DNA of 54,500 bases, from NCBI RefSeq assembly GCF_025486315.1, contig NZ_JAOOPY010000025.1, positions 1 through 54,500 on the forward strand, read 5' to 3'. The notes beneath the pieces are model-generated. The model saw nothing but the letters and a program-made list of their open reading frames with translations. It was not told the origin of the DNA and did not search any database. A program made the translations under genes and the position numbers. The DNA comes from Variovorax sp. N23 (lineage in GTDB: Bacteria > Pseudomonadota > Gammaproteobacteria > Burkholderiales > Burkholderiaceae_C). This document shows, one piece after another, positions 45,369 to 53,888 of this stretch (positions are counted from its first letter, which is position 1; each line of letters starts with the position of its first letter).

Positions 45369-46133
45369 ATGGAAGACCTTCGAGGAAAAACCGCACTCGT
45401 GACCGGCGCCAGCACCGGCATCGGCGCCGCCGTCGCCGTCGCGTTCGGCGCGCGCGGCATGCGCGTGGCGGTGCACTACAACCAGTCGGCCGGGCCGGCG
45501 CAGGCGGTGGTCGACACCATCGTGAAGGCGGGTGGCGAGGCCTTCGCCCTGCAGGGCGACGTGCGGAACGCGGCCGACATCGTGCGCGTGGTGCGCGAGA
45601 CGACAGCGCGCCTGGGCAGCATCGACGTGCTGGTCAACAACGCAGGTAGCCTGGTCAAGCGGGTGCCCATCGCCGAGTTCGACGATGCACTGTTCGACGA
45701 GGTGATGCACATCAACGCGCGATCGATGCTCGCCTTCTGCCGCGAGGTGGTGCCGCTGATGCGCACACGCGGCCAGGGTGGCAGCATCATCAACGTGTCG
45801 TCGGTGGCCGCGCGCAATGGCGGCGGGCCGGGCGCCTATCTCTACGCGGGCTCGAAGGGCTTCGTTAGCACGGCGACGCACGGTCTCGCCAAGGAACTCG
45901 CGCCGGACGACATCCGCGTGAACGCGGTGGCACCGGGCGTGATCCAGACGCCCTTCCAGGACCGCTTCTCGACCCCGGCCATCCTCGAGAGCTTCAAGGC
46001 CGGCATCCCGATGGGCCGCATCGGCGATCCCGAAGACTGCACCGGCGCCTTCCTCTATCTCGCGTCGAGGCAGCTCTCGGGCTACGTGACGGGCCAGATC
46101 CTCGAAGTGAATGGCGGGCAGTACATGCCCTGA
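45369..46133 (+). CDS. Short-chain dehydrogenase/reductase of unknown substrate
   Basis: A 254-residue classical SDR. The cofactor motif is TGASTGIG near residue 13, NNAG near 91, catalytic Ser in NVSSVAAR and YAGSK as the Tyr/Lys pair. The C-terminal GQILEVNGGQYM is common to FabG-like and sugar-dehydrogenase SDRs. It starts 16 bp after garD and so is probably in the uronate operon. A step such as oxidation of a related sugar or sugar acid is plausible but not shown. Confidence 0.88.
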   Translation: MEDLRGKTALVTGASTGIGAAVAVAFGARGMRVAVHYNQSAGPAQAVVDTIVKAGGEAFALQGDVRNAADIVRVVRETTARLGSIDVLVNNAGSLVKRVPIAEFDDALFDEVMHINARSMLAFCREVVPLMRTRGQGGSIINVSSVAARNGGGPGAYLYAGSKGFVSTATHGLAKELAPDDIRVNAVAPGVIQTPFQDRFSTPAILESFKAGIPMGRIGDPEDCTGAFLYLASRQLSGYVTGQILEVNGGQYMP

Positions 46134-46183
46134 ACGTTTTCGACTCGCTGCCGCACACCGACATACAACAACACGGCATCTCA

Positions 46184-46204
46184 CGCCGACGCCCCGCGTC
46201 GGCG
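46184..46204 (+). other. Intergenic hairpin before second Bug gene
   Basis: CGCCGACG (46184-46191) pairs with CGTCGGCG (46197-46204), loop CCCCG, without a T run. It may be an mRNA-stabilising or processing structure between the SDR and the Bug gene. Confidence 0.5.
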
Positions 46205-46236
46205 ACACCTTGAAGAACCCCTGAAGGAGACACACC

Positions 46237-47223
46237 ATGCAACGCCGCACCCTCATCCAAGCCGCCGCCGCTTCCCTGGCCGCTGGCACCCTGCCCGCCT
46301 TCGCACAGGGCGCCTGGCCCACCGGCAAGGCCATCACCTACCTGGTGCCCTTCCCTGCCGGCGGCACGACCGACACGATGGGCCGACTCATCAGCCAGAA
46401 GCTCGGCACGGCGCTCGGCACCAGCGTGGTCATCGACAACCGCGGCGGCGCCGGCGGCAGCGTGGGCTCGGAGCTTGCGTCGCGCGCGACACCGGACGGC
46501 TACACGATGCTCGGCGGCACGATCAGCTCGCACGCCATCAACGTGAGCCTGTACCCGAAGATCGGCTACGACCCGATCAAGTCCTTCGCGCCGGTCACGC
46601 TGATCGGCACCAACCCGGTCGTGCTGGTGGTGAACGCCGCGAGCCCCTACAAGACGCTCAAGGACGTGCTCGAGGCGAGCAAGACCAAGCCGGGCGGCCT
46701 CTCGTCGGCCTCGGCCGGCACCGGCACCTCGCAGCACCTGTCGCTCGAACTGCTGGCCTACAAGTCGGGCGTGAAGTTCACGCACGTGCCGTACAAGGGC
46801 AGCGGCCCGGCCATCCAGGACGTGATCGGCGGCCAGGTCGACATGATGTTCGACACCACCGTGGTGGCCGCGCCCCACATCCAGAGCGGCAAGCTGCGCG
46901 CCATCGCCGTGACCTCGGCCAAGCGCCTGGCCTCGATGCCCGACGTGCCCACCATCGCAGAGTCGGGCATCAAGGGGCTGGGCGATTTCGAGGTGGTGTC
47001 GTGGCAGGCGATCTTCGTGCCCGCCGGCACGCCGGCGCCGATCGTCGAACGCCTGCACAAGGAGATCCGCACGATCCTCGCGCAGCCCGACATGCAGGAG
47101 AAGATGAAGGGCTTCGGCATGGAACCGGCCGACCTCACGACCGCGCAGATCGCCGCCTTTCAGAAGGCCGAGGTCGACAAATGGGCCCAGGTCATCAAGG
47201 CCGCCAACATCAAGATGGAATGA
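46237..47223 (+). CDS. Bug family solute-binding protein (tripartite tricarboxylate type)
   Basis: 328 residues. A signal peptide with paired arginines (MQRRTLIQAAA...AFAQG, about 1-25) is followed by the Bug opening KAITYLVPFPAGGTTDTMGRLI and the VVIDNRGGAGGSVGSELASRATPDGYTML block. It ends the plus-strand side of the uronate cluster and mirrors the Bug gene at 37065-38048, from which it is clearly diverged. No TctA/TctB partner is present. Confidence 0.92.
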   Translation: MQRRTLIQAAAASLAAGTLPAFAQGAWPTGKAITYLVPFPAGGTTDTMGRLISQKLGTALGTSVVIDNRGGAGGSVGSELASRATPDGYTMLGGTISSHAINVSLYPKIGYDPIKSFAPVTLIGTNPVVLVVNAASPYKTLKDVLEASKTKPGGLSSASAGTGTSQHLSLELLAYKSGVKFTHVPYKGSGPAIQDVIGGQVDMMFDTTVVAAPHIQSGKLRAIAVTSAKRLASMPDVPTIAESGIKGLGDFEVVSWQAIFVPAGTPAPIVERLHKEIRTILAQPDMQEKMKGFGMEPADLTTAQIAAFQKAEVDKWAQVIKAANIKME

Positions 47224-47241
47224 GTCCTTGCGCCAGGACGG

Positions 47242-47427
47242 TTAGCGCGGCGAACGCCGCCAGCCGAACCAGGCGCACACCGCGACGGGGAGGCCGAGCG
47301 TCACCCACGCCAGCATGTCCCCGGTGCCGCCGTCGCTGAACAGCGCGGAGATCAGACCCACGGTGGTGAGCACGCCCATCACCAGGGGCCAGCCCCACAG
47401 GCGCCAGAAGGCATGGCGCGGCTTCAT
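47242..47427 (-). CDS. Small membrane protein downstream of PepSY gene
   Basis: 61 residues with two hydrophobic helices (about 9-27 and 37-54) and basic ends (MKPRHAFWRLW at the start, WRRSPR at the end). The ATG at 47427 overlaps the PepSY gene's stop as ATGA, which supports it as a real, translationally coupled gene. I recognise no named family. Its position at the end of an iron-uptake unit suggests an accessory subunit of the PepSY membrane protein. Confidence 0.72.
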   Translation of the reverse strand: MKPRHAFWRLWGWPLVMGVLTTVGLISALFSDGGTGDMLAWVTLGLPVAVCAWFGWRRSPR

Positions 47428-48611
47428 GGCCGGGCCTCCTTCATCACGGCGACCGGCTGCGCGCCCCCGGCGACCTTCGCATCATCGCCCGCGGTCTTCG
47501 CCTTCGGCACCGGCACGCTGTTGCCGCGCTTGAGCCACAGGTACAGCCCGCTGCCCAGCACGACAATGGTGGCGATGTCGAGCAGCGCCCACAGGATCTG
47601 CATCGGCATGCCGCCGTAGTCGCCGAAGTGCAGCGGCTGCGACACCAGCAGCGCCGTCAGGTACCACGGCAGCTTGGGTGCGGCCGTGACCTCGGTGGTC
47701 TTGGCGTCGACCAGCACCGGCTGCAGCAGCTTCGACGTGAACGGCTCGTTGCCCTTGAGGAAGACCGTGGTGTGGTGCGGGCTGGAGAAGGCCGTGCCCG
47801 GGAAAGCGATGAACGACAACTTGCTGTTGGGCGACTGCGCATAGGCCGCATCCAGCGACTTCTGCACCGAGCCGCGCTCGGCCACCGGCGTGATGGGCTG
47901 GCCCTGGTAGGGGGCCAGCAGCGCGCTGAGCTGGTCGTACTGCCAGTACTTGATCACCAGGTCGGCCCAGGTGTTGATCATGCCGGTGCCGCCCACCACG
48001 AAGGCCCACACCAGCGTCACGATACCCAGCAGGTTGTGCAGGTCGAGCCACTTCAGGCGCGGCCGCTTCTCGCGGCGCACCGTGCCGAAGTCGAGCTTGC
48101 GCATGAAGGGCGCATACAGCACCACGCCCGAGACGATGGCCACCAGCAGCAGCAGGCCCATGAAGCCGAGGAAGAGCTTGCCCGGCAGACCGGCGAACAG
48201 GTCCACGTGCAGCTTGAACATCACGTACATGAAGCCCTCGTCGAACCTGGGCTGCGCCAGCACCTCGGCCGTGCGCGCATCGACCGCGACCGACTTGAAG
48301 TCGTCGGTGGGCGCGGGCGTCGGCGTGAGCGTGACGAACCACAGGCCGTCGTCGTCTTCCGGCTGCGAGACGAACTGCACCACGCGGTCGGGGTGCTTGG
48401 ACTTCGCCACCTCGAGGATGCGGTCGAGGCTGGCGCGCGGCGTGTCGGCCGGCATCTTCGGTGCCTCGACCTCGGTGCCAAGCAGGTGGCCGATCTCGTG
48501 GTGGAAGATCAGCGGCAGCCCCGTGATGCACAGCAGCAGCATGAACACGGTGCAGACCAGGCTGCTCCATTTGTGGACCCAGGCCCAGGTCTTGATCTTT
48601 CGGCTGTTCAT
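47424..48611 (-). CDS. PepSY-associated TM helix protein (siderophore uptake accessory, PiuB-like)
   Basis: A 395-residue inner-membrane protein with four main helices. The opening KTWAWVHKWSSLVCTVFMLLLCITGLPLIFHHE is the PepSY_TM signature, with a conserved His in the first helix. A periplasmic PepSY-like region follows (ILEVAKSKHPDRVVQFVSQPEDDD), then HNLLGIVTLVWAFVVGGTGMI with another His. Members are thought to act as ferric-siderophore reductases or uptake partners. The ATG at 48611 fits the first helix. It starts 31 bp after the TonB receptor and is followed by a coupled small protein. Confidence 0.88.
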   Translation of the reverse strand: MNSRKIKTWAWVHKWSSLVCTVFMLLLCITGLPLIFHHEIGHLLGTEVEAPKMPADTPRASLDRILEVAKSKHPDRVVQFVSQPEDDDGLWFVTLTPTPAPTDDFKSVAVDARTAEVLAQPRFDEGFMYVMFKLHVDLFAGLPGKLFLGFMGLLLLVAIVSGVVLYAPFMRKLDFGTVRREKRPRLKWLDLHNLLGIVTLVWAFVVGGTGMINTWADLVIKYWQYDQLSALLAPYQGQPITPVAERGSVQKSLDAAYAQSPNSKLSFIAFPGTAFSSPHHTTVFLKGNEPFTSKLLQPVLVDAKTTEVTAAPKLPWYLTALLVSQPLHFGDYGGMPMQILWALLDIATIVVLGSGLYLWLKRGNSVPVPKAKTAGDDAKVAGGAQPVAVMKEARP

Positions 48612-48642
48612 CGTGGGGGTCTTGTCGGGTGAGGTCTGCAGA

Positions 48643-50748
48643 TCAGAAGCGGTAGGTCGCGCTGGCGACCACCTCGCGGCGCTTGCCGTACCAGCAGTCG
48701 CCACGCGCCAGGCAGGTGCTCAAGTAGGTCTTGTCGGTGGCGTTGTTGATGTTCAGCGCGTAGCGCCATTGGGCCGATTCGTAGGCAAGCATCAGGTCCA
48801 GCAGCGTCACCGAGGGAATGTGCGGCCCCGCGCTCGCGCCGTCGATGTCGCGGAAGCCGCTCATGTAGCGCACCCCGGCGCCAGCCGAGAAGCCGGTGAC
48901 GCCGGCAATGGCGAAGCGGTACTTGCCCCACGCCGAGGCCTGGTTGCGCGGCATGTCGGTCAGCTTTCGGTCGACGTCGATGCGGGTGTAGTTGGCGACG
49001 AGGTCGAAGTCGCGCGCCAAGGTCGTCTTGAGTTCGAGCTCCAGGCCCTCGTTCTTCGTCGCGTCGACCTGGCGCCCATAGTCGGGATCGGTGGCGTCGG
49101 AGACGGTGCGGTTCTTTTCCTTGAGCGAGAACACCGAGGCGGTGAAGCTGGTGGCCGAACCCAGGGGCTGGTACTTCACGCCGGCCTCCGTCTGCTCGCC
49201 GCGCAAGGGCTTGAAGAGATTGCCGTTGGCATCGGTGCCAGCCTGCGGCGTGAAGGATTCGGTGTAGCTCAGGTAGGGCGACCAGCCCGACGGCAGCGTG
49301 TACATCACGCCCAACCGGCGCGAGGTGGCGCTCGTCGTCTCCGACGCGCTGCCCGCGGTGCCGGCCGTGCTGCGGTCGTAGCGCAGTCCTGCAACGAAGA
49401 TCCAGTTGTCCAGTTTCATCTGGTCCTGGATGTACACGCCGGCATTGCGCTGGGTGGTGCGTGGCCGGTCGGTGAGTTCGGTCACCGGCACGTCGCCGAT
49501 GCCGTAGACCGGCGCGTAGGCATCGATGGCGCTGTACGTCGCGCCTTCGCGCTTGTCCTGCCGCTGGCGCGAGTACTCGGCGCCCACCAGCAGCGTGTGG
49601 CGCAGCGCCCCGGTGTCGAAGTGGCCCTCGACGTGGTTGTCGATACCCGCCATCCGGGTCCACGTCAGCGACTTGTCGTTGACTCGGCCCAGCAGGCGCT
49701 GACCGGCCGGGTCCAACCCCCAGCCGCCCGGCGGCGTGAAGAAGTCCGCGTAGTGGTAGTGCGAGTCGTTGAAGGTGCGCGACATGCGGAAGTTCTGGCG
49801 GAACGTCCACCGGTCGTCGAACTTGTGCTCGAACAGCCAGCCGAAGGTCTTGCGCTCCGTGTCGTAGCCGTCGCCCGGCTCGCCGATGAAGCGGCTGGTC
49901 GGCAGGCGGCCATTGACGTTCGGCAGGATGGTGCCCCCCCAAGGGAGGAACTGCGCCGTGCTGCCCGTCTTGTCTTTCTGCCACAGGGCCTGCAAGGTCA
50001 GCGACGTGGCGGCGCTGGGCCGCCAGGTGAGCGAAGGCATGACCAGCGAGCGGTCGTCGGGCACGTGGTCCACCTGCGTGTCGGACTTGCGCTGCAGCGC
50101 CACCAGGCGATACGACCAGTCCCCGTCGGCCGTGAGCGCACCGGTGAGGTCGGCCTGTAACTGCTTGCGGTTCCAGGAGCCGAACTGCACGCCCACTTCG
50201 CGGGACGTCTGCTGCTGGGGCCGCTTGCTGACCATGTTGACCACCCCGCCCGCGGTGCCCGCGCCGAAGAGCATGCCCGCCGGCCCGCGCAGCACCTCCA
50301 GGCGCTCCAGCGTGTAGGGGTCGGGCCGCGCCGTGGCGGTGTACCAGCCCGAGGAATAGAGCTGCAGTCCGTCGAGGTACAGCGAGGGTTCGCTGCCGCG
50401 CACCAGGAAGCTGTCGGCGCGTGAATCCAGTCCATAGGCATCCGAACGCACCCCGGCGGCGTACCCCAGCGCATCCTGCAGGTTGGTGGCCCCCTGATCG
50501 ACGATCTGGTCGCGCGTGACCACGGTGACGGACTGCGGCGTCTCGGCCAGCGGCGTGTCGGTCTTGGTCGCCGTGACGGCGTTCCGGGCCCGGTAGCCGA
50601 CAACGGGCGAAGTCGCCGATTCGCTTTCCGCGTTCGCGTCGACACGCACTTCAGGAAGGGTCTGGGCCGCGGCCTGGAGCGACAGGAGGCCGAGCACCGC
50701 GGAAGCGGCCGCGCGGATACCGAACGGCGAAGTCATGCGAATCGTCAT
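48643..50748 (-). CDS. TonB-dependent siderophore receptor
   Basis: A 701-residue outer-membrane receptor. A signal peptide (about 1-28, ending AAAQ) is followed by a likely TonB box near PEVRVDA, then the plug (ETPQSVTVVTRDQIVDQGATNLQDALGYAAGV...RGPAGMLFGAGTAGGVVNMVSKRP) and a 22-strand barrel ending ...ATYRF with the terminal aromatic. The plug resembles the FhuE/FoxA siderophore group. There is no N-terminal signalling domain, so it is a pure transporter and not a cell-surface signaller. It heads the iron-uptake unit. A second in-frame ATG lies at 50736. Confidence 0.95.
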   Translation of the reverse strand: MTIRMTSPFGIRAAASAVLGLLSLQAAAQTLPEVRVDANAESESATSPVVGYRARNAVTATKTDTPLAETPQSVTVVTRDQIVDQGATNLQDALGYAAGVRSDAYGLDSRADSFLVRGSEPSLYLDGLQLYSSGWYTATARPDPYTLERLEVLRGPAGMLFGAGTAGGVVNMVSKRPQQQTSREVGVQFGSWNRKQLQADLTGALTADGDWSYRLVALQRKSDTQVDHVPDDRSLVMPSLTWRPSAATSLTLQALWQKDKTGSTAQFLPWGGTILPNVNGRLPTSRFIGEPGDGYDTERKTFGWLFEHKFDDRWTFRQNFRMSRTFNDSHYHYADFFTPPGGWGLDPAGQRLLGRVNDKSLTWTRMAGIDNHVEGHFDTGALRHTLLVGAEYSRQRQDKREGATYSAIDAYAPVYGIGDVPVTELTDRPRTTQRNAGVYIQDQMKLDNWIFVAGLRYDRSTAGTAGSASETTSATSRRLGVMYTLPSGWSPYLSYTESFTPQAGTDANGNLFKPLRGEQTEAGVKYQPLGSATSFTASVFSLKEKNRTVSDATDPDYGRQVDATKNEGLELELKTTLARDFDLVANYTRIDVDRKLTDMPRNQASAWGKYRFAIAGVTGFSAGAGVRYMSGFRDIDGASAGPHIPSVTLLDLMLAYESAQWRYALNINNATDKTYLSTCLARGDCWYGKRREVVASATYRF

Positions 50749-50758
50749 TGGATTTAGA

Positions 50759-50805
50759 AATGAGAAGGATTCGCATTCTATTCAACACCTCTGTGCCGCT
50801 GTCAA
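50759..50805 (-). promoter_or_regulatory. Fur-box-like operator and promoter of the siderophore receptor
   Basis: The 19-bp site at 50759-50777 is a 9-1-9 inverted repeat (AATGAGAAG, G, ATTCGCATT) with seven of nine pairs complementary, resembling Fur boxes. A -35 TTGACA (50805-50800 on the minus strand) has a possible -10 at 50782-50777 (AATAGA) or 50780-50775 (TAGAAT) that overlaps the box. Iron-repression is expected. Confidence 0.68.
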
Positions 50806-50861
50806 CGCCGCGCCCACGGCGCGTGGGGGCACTCGAGGTTCAGACCCCTTGAAGGAGCGGC

Positions 50862-51689
50862 TCAGTCGAGCGCGCGGTCGAGCAGCAGGTCGACCTGTCG
50901 GCCCAGCGCGCTGCGCGGCGCGACCAGGCGCTGCAGCAGGCTGAAGTGGTCCGCGCCGGGCTCCAGGTGCAGCACCGAGGGGTTGCCCATGGCGAGCCAC
51001 ACCTCGTGCATGCGGCGGCTCTGCTCACGCATGGCGGGTGTCTCGTCGGCGCCGGCAGCCAGTAGCAGCGGCGGGCCGTCGGGGGCAGCGCGGTACAGGG
51101 GCGACGCATCGGCCGCGCTGGCGGCATCGAGCCGCAGGTTCTCGTTGAGCGAGGTCTGCACCAGCGGCGCCAGATCGTAGAGGCCGCTCAGCGCGATCAC
51201 CCCGGCCACCGTGGCCATTGGCAGGCCACGCGCGGTCCAGTCGGTCAGCGCCATTTCCATCGCCAGATGGCCACCGGCCGAATGCCCCGCTGTCACCAGG
51301 GGCAGTGCGGCATCGACCCGCCCGAGCACGGCCGGCACGGCGGCGCGCACGGTCTCCGTCAGCGCGGCCAGCGACACCGTCGGGCACAGCGGGTAGTTCA
51401 CCATCGCCACGTGCAGCCCGCGCCGCACCAGGGCCGGCGCGATGAAGCGGAAGCCTGCCTTGTCGCGCCTCTGCCAGTAGCCGGCGTGCAGGTAGATCAG
51501 CACGCCGCGCGCGGCGGGGCCGGCGTCGAAGAAGTCGAAGGTGCAGCGCTTGGCCGCGCCGTAGCGCAGGTCGAGCTCGCAGGCGCCGTCGCGCACGGCA
51601 TCGGCGCTGCGCCGCTCGAATTCCTCGAAGAGCGCCGGGAAGCCCGGGCGCGCCTGCCCCGTCAGGTACTGGAACTCGACATCATCCAT
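50862..51689 (-). CDS. Alpha/beta hydrolase, kynurenine-formamidase-like
   Basis: 275 residues of the alpha/beta hydrolase fold. The oxyanion loop is IYLHAGYWQ, the nucleophile elbow AGHSAGGH (GxSxG), an acidic residue is in AAGADETPA, and the His is in EPGADHFSLL. The HAGYW and ASPLYRAAPDGPPLLL segments resemble bacterial arylformamidase-like or carboxylesterase enzymes; the substrate is not clear from the sequence. It overlaps the CorC-type gene by 8 bp and so is translated after it. Confidence 0.83.
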   Translation of the reverse strand: MDDVEFQYLTGQARPGFPALFEEFERRSADAVRDGACELDLRYGAAKRCTFDFFDAGPAARGVLIYLHAGYWQRRDKAGFRFIAPALVRRGLHVAMVNYPLCPTVSLAALTETVRAAVPAVLGRVDAALPLVTAGHSAGGHLAMEMALTDWTARGLPMATVAGVIALSGLYDLAPLVQTSLNENLRLDAASAADASPLYRAAPDGPPLLLAAGADETPAMREQSRRMHEVWLAMGNPSVLHLEPGADHFSLLQRLVAPRSALGRQVDLLLDRALD

Positions 51690-53013
51690 GGTCCGACTCG
51701 CCGCCTGCGTGCGCCACCACGCGGTCGATGCGGCGGCCGTCGAGCGCGACCACCTCGAAGATCCAGCCCGCGCATTCGATGCGCTCGCCCACCACAGGCA
51801 ACTGGCCCGACACCGACATCAGCAGGCCCGCGACGGTGTTGTAGCGGCCCCGCTCCTCCTCGGGCAGCTCGCGGATCGCGAGGCGTGCCCGCAGTTCCGA
51901 CACCGGCATGAGGCCGTCGAGCTCCCAGGCGCCGTCCTCGCGCAGGCGCGCCCAGGCGTCGGTCGTGGTGTTGGGCTGCAGTTCGCCGGTGATCGCTTCG
52001 AGCAGGTCGCGTGGCGTCATCAGGCCCTGCACCACGCCGTACTCGTCGACCACGAACACCAGCCGGCCGGCGCGCATGCGGAACTGCTCCAGCAGCTCCA
52101 TGCCGGTCAGCGTCTCGGGCACGAAGGAGGCCGGCTGCGCCACGCTGTCGATGGTGCCCTCGTGCTGCGGCCCGAGCCGCAGCAGATGTGCCACGCTGAT
52201 CACGCCGACCACGTCGTCGAGCGAGTGGCGGCACACCGGGTACCAGGAGTGCACCAGGTTGAGGGCACCGGCGTCCGCCACCTTCTGCAGGCTGGAGGCC
52301 ACGGTGTCGGTGGCATCCAGCCATTCGATGTCCGCGCGCGGCACCATCAGCGAGCTGAGCCGGCGGTCGTCCAGGTGGAACACGTTGCGCACCATCTGGT
52401 GCTCGTGCATCTCGATCACGCCGGCGTCGACGCCCTCCTCCAGGCTGGCGGAAATCTCTTCTTCCGTCACGGTCCGCGCCGCATTGGCGTCGATGCGCAG
52501 CAGCTTGAGCGTCATCGCTGTGGCGCTCGACAGGAGCAGCACGAAGGGCTTGGCGCCGGTGGCCAGCGCACGCATCGGCCGCGACACGAAACGCGCGACC
52601 GGCTCGGGGTAGAGCTGGCCGATGCGCTTGGGCACCAGTTCGCCGAAGATGATGGTGAAGAAGGTGATGCAGGTCACCACCACCGCGGTGGACGCGACAC
52701 TCGCCGTGCCGGCGCCCATGCCCGCGCCTTCCATCCACACCGACAGCGGCGCCGCGAAGGCCGCTTCGCCGACGATGCCGCTGAGCATGCCGATCGAGGT
52801 GATGCCGATCTGCACGCTCGAGAGGAACTGGGTCGGGTCCTCCATCAGCTTGAGCGCCGCGGCGGCGCCGGCATCCCCGGTTTCGGCCAACGCCGCGAGC
52901 CGCGCGCGACGGCTGGTGGAAAGGGCCATTTCGGACATCGCGAACAACGCATTGAGCGTGGTCAGCAAGGCCAGCAGGAAGACATCCATGAACGGGGGAG
53001 AGAATGAGGACAT
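51682..53013 (-). CDS. Hemolysin family / CorC-HlyC type CBS transporter protein
   Basis: 443 residues. A DUF21 (CNNM) membrane domain of three to four helices (about 8-190) is followed by two CBS domains (about 220-335, with RNVFHLDDRRLSSLMVPRADIEWL) and a C-terminal CorC_HlyC domain. The family moves or senses divalent cations such as Mg and Co; the hemolysin name is historical. An in-frame ATG at 52989 (MDVFLLALL) is an equally good start: starting at 53013 would make it overlap the divergent apaH start codon. The hydrolase gene follows with 8 bp overlap. Confidence 0.9.
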   Translation of the reverse strand: MSSFSPPFMDVFLLALLTTLNALFAMSEMALSTSRRARLAALAETGDAGAAAALKLMEDPTQFLSSVQIGITSIGMLSGIVGEAAFAAPLSVWMEGAGMGAGTASVASTAVVVTCITFFTIIFGELVPKRIGQLYPEPVARFVSRPMRALATGAKPFVLLLSSATAMTLKLLRIDANAARTVTEEEISASLEEGVDAGVIEMHEHQMVRNVFHLDDRRLSSLMVPRADIEWLDATDTVASSLQKVADAGALNLVHSWYPVCRHSLDDVVGVISVAHLLRLGPQHEGTIDSVAQPASFVPETLTGMELLEQFRMRAGRLVFVVDEYGVVQGLMTPRDLLEAITGELQPNTTTDAWARLREDGAWELDGLMPVSELRARLAIRELPEEERGRYNTVAGLLMSVSGQLPVVGERIECAGWIFEVVALDGRRIDRVVAHAGGESDHG

Positions 53014-53854
53014 GGCACTTTACTTGATCGGTGACGTGCAGGGCTGCGACGACGCCCTGCAGCGCCTGCTCGACCACATCGACTTCTCCCCGAGCCGCGA
53101 CACGCTCGTGCTGCTGGGCGACCTCGTCAACCGCGGGCCCGATTCGGCCGGCGTACTGCGGCGCGTGCAGCGCCTCGGCGGCGCGGCGCGCAGCCTGCTG
53201 GGCAACCACGACCTGCACCTGCTGGGCGTGGCGCACGGCGCGCGCAAGTCCGGGCGCAAGGACACGCTCGACGGCATCCTCGAGGCGCCCGACCGCGATG
53301 CATTGATCGACTGGCTGCGCCACCAGTCGATGGCGCTGCACCAGACCATCGGCGGGCGCGACCTGCTGATGGTGCACGCCGGCGTGCTGCCGCAGTGGAG
53401 CATCGGCCAGACGCTGGTGCTGGCGGCCGAGGTCGAGTCGGTGCTGCGCGGCCCGACGCTGGGAGAATTCGTGCGCACGATGTACGGCAACGAGCCGGCG
53501 CAATGGAGCGATGCGCTCACCGGCCACGCGCGGCTGCGCGCCGTCGTCAACGGCCTGACGCGGCTGCGCTTCTGCACCGCCGACGGCGTGATGGATTTCG
53601 ACACCAAGGACAGCGCCGACGCGCCGCCGCCCGGCTACATGCCGTGGTTCGACGTGCCCGACCGCCGTGCCGCCGCTGCGACCATCGCCTTCGGCCACTG
53701 GTCGACGCTGGGCTGGATCGCCCGGCCGGGGCTGATCTCGACCGACACGGGCTGCGTCTGGGGCGGCTGCCTCAGCGCCGCGCGCATCGGCGACACGCTC
53801 GATGCCATCGAGCACGTCGAGGTGCGCTGCGACCAGGCGCAGAAGCCGGGCTGA
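53012..53854 (+). CDS. apaH: Bis(5'-nucleosyl)-tetraphosphatase, symmetrical
   Basis: 280 residues, the same length as E. coli ApaH. It cleaves Ap4A to two ADP, and in other bacteria removes Np4 caps from RNA. The metallophosphatase motifs are GDVQGC, GDLVNRGP and GNHD near the N terminus, and VHAGVLPQWS further on. An AATGAGGA ribosome site lies immediately upstream. It is divergent from the CorC-type gene with almost no space between the starts. No ksgA or apaG neighbour is present. Confidence 0.95.
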   Translation: MALYLIGDVQGCDDALQRLLDHIDFSPSRDTLVLLGDLVNRGPDSAGVLRRVQRLGGAARSLLGNHDLHLLGVAHGARKSGRKDTLDGILEAPDRDALIDWLRHQSMALHQTIGGRDLLMVHAGVLPQWSIGQTLVLAAEVESVLRGPTLGEFVRTMYGNEPAQWSDALTGHARLRAVVNGLTRLRFCTADGVMDFDTKDSADAPPPGYMPWFDVPDRRAAAATIAFGHWSTLGWIARPGLISTDTGCVWGGCLSAARIGDTLDAIEHVEVRCDQAQKPG

Positions 53855-53888
53855 CGTTCCGCCCGCACGCCACGAAGGAAAAGACACG

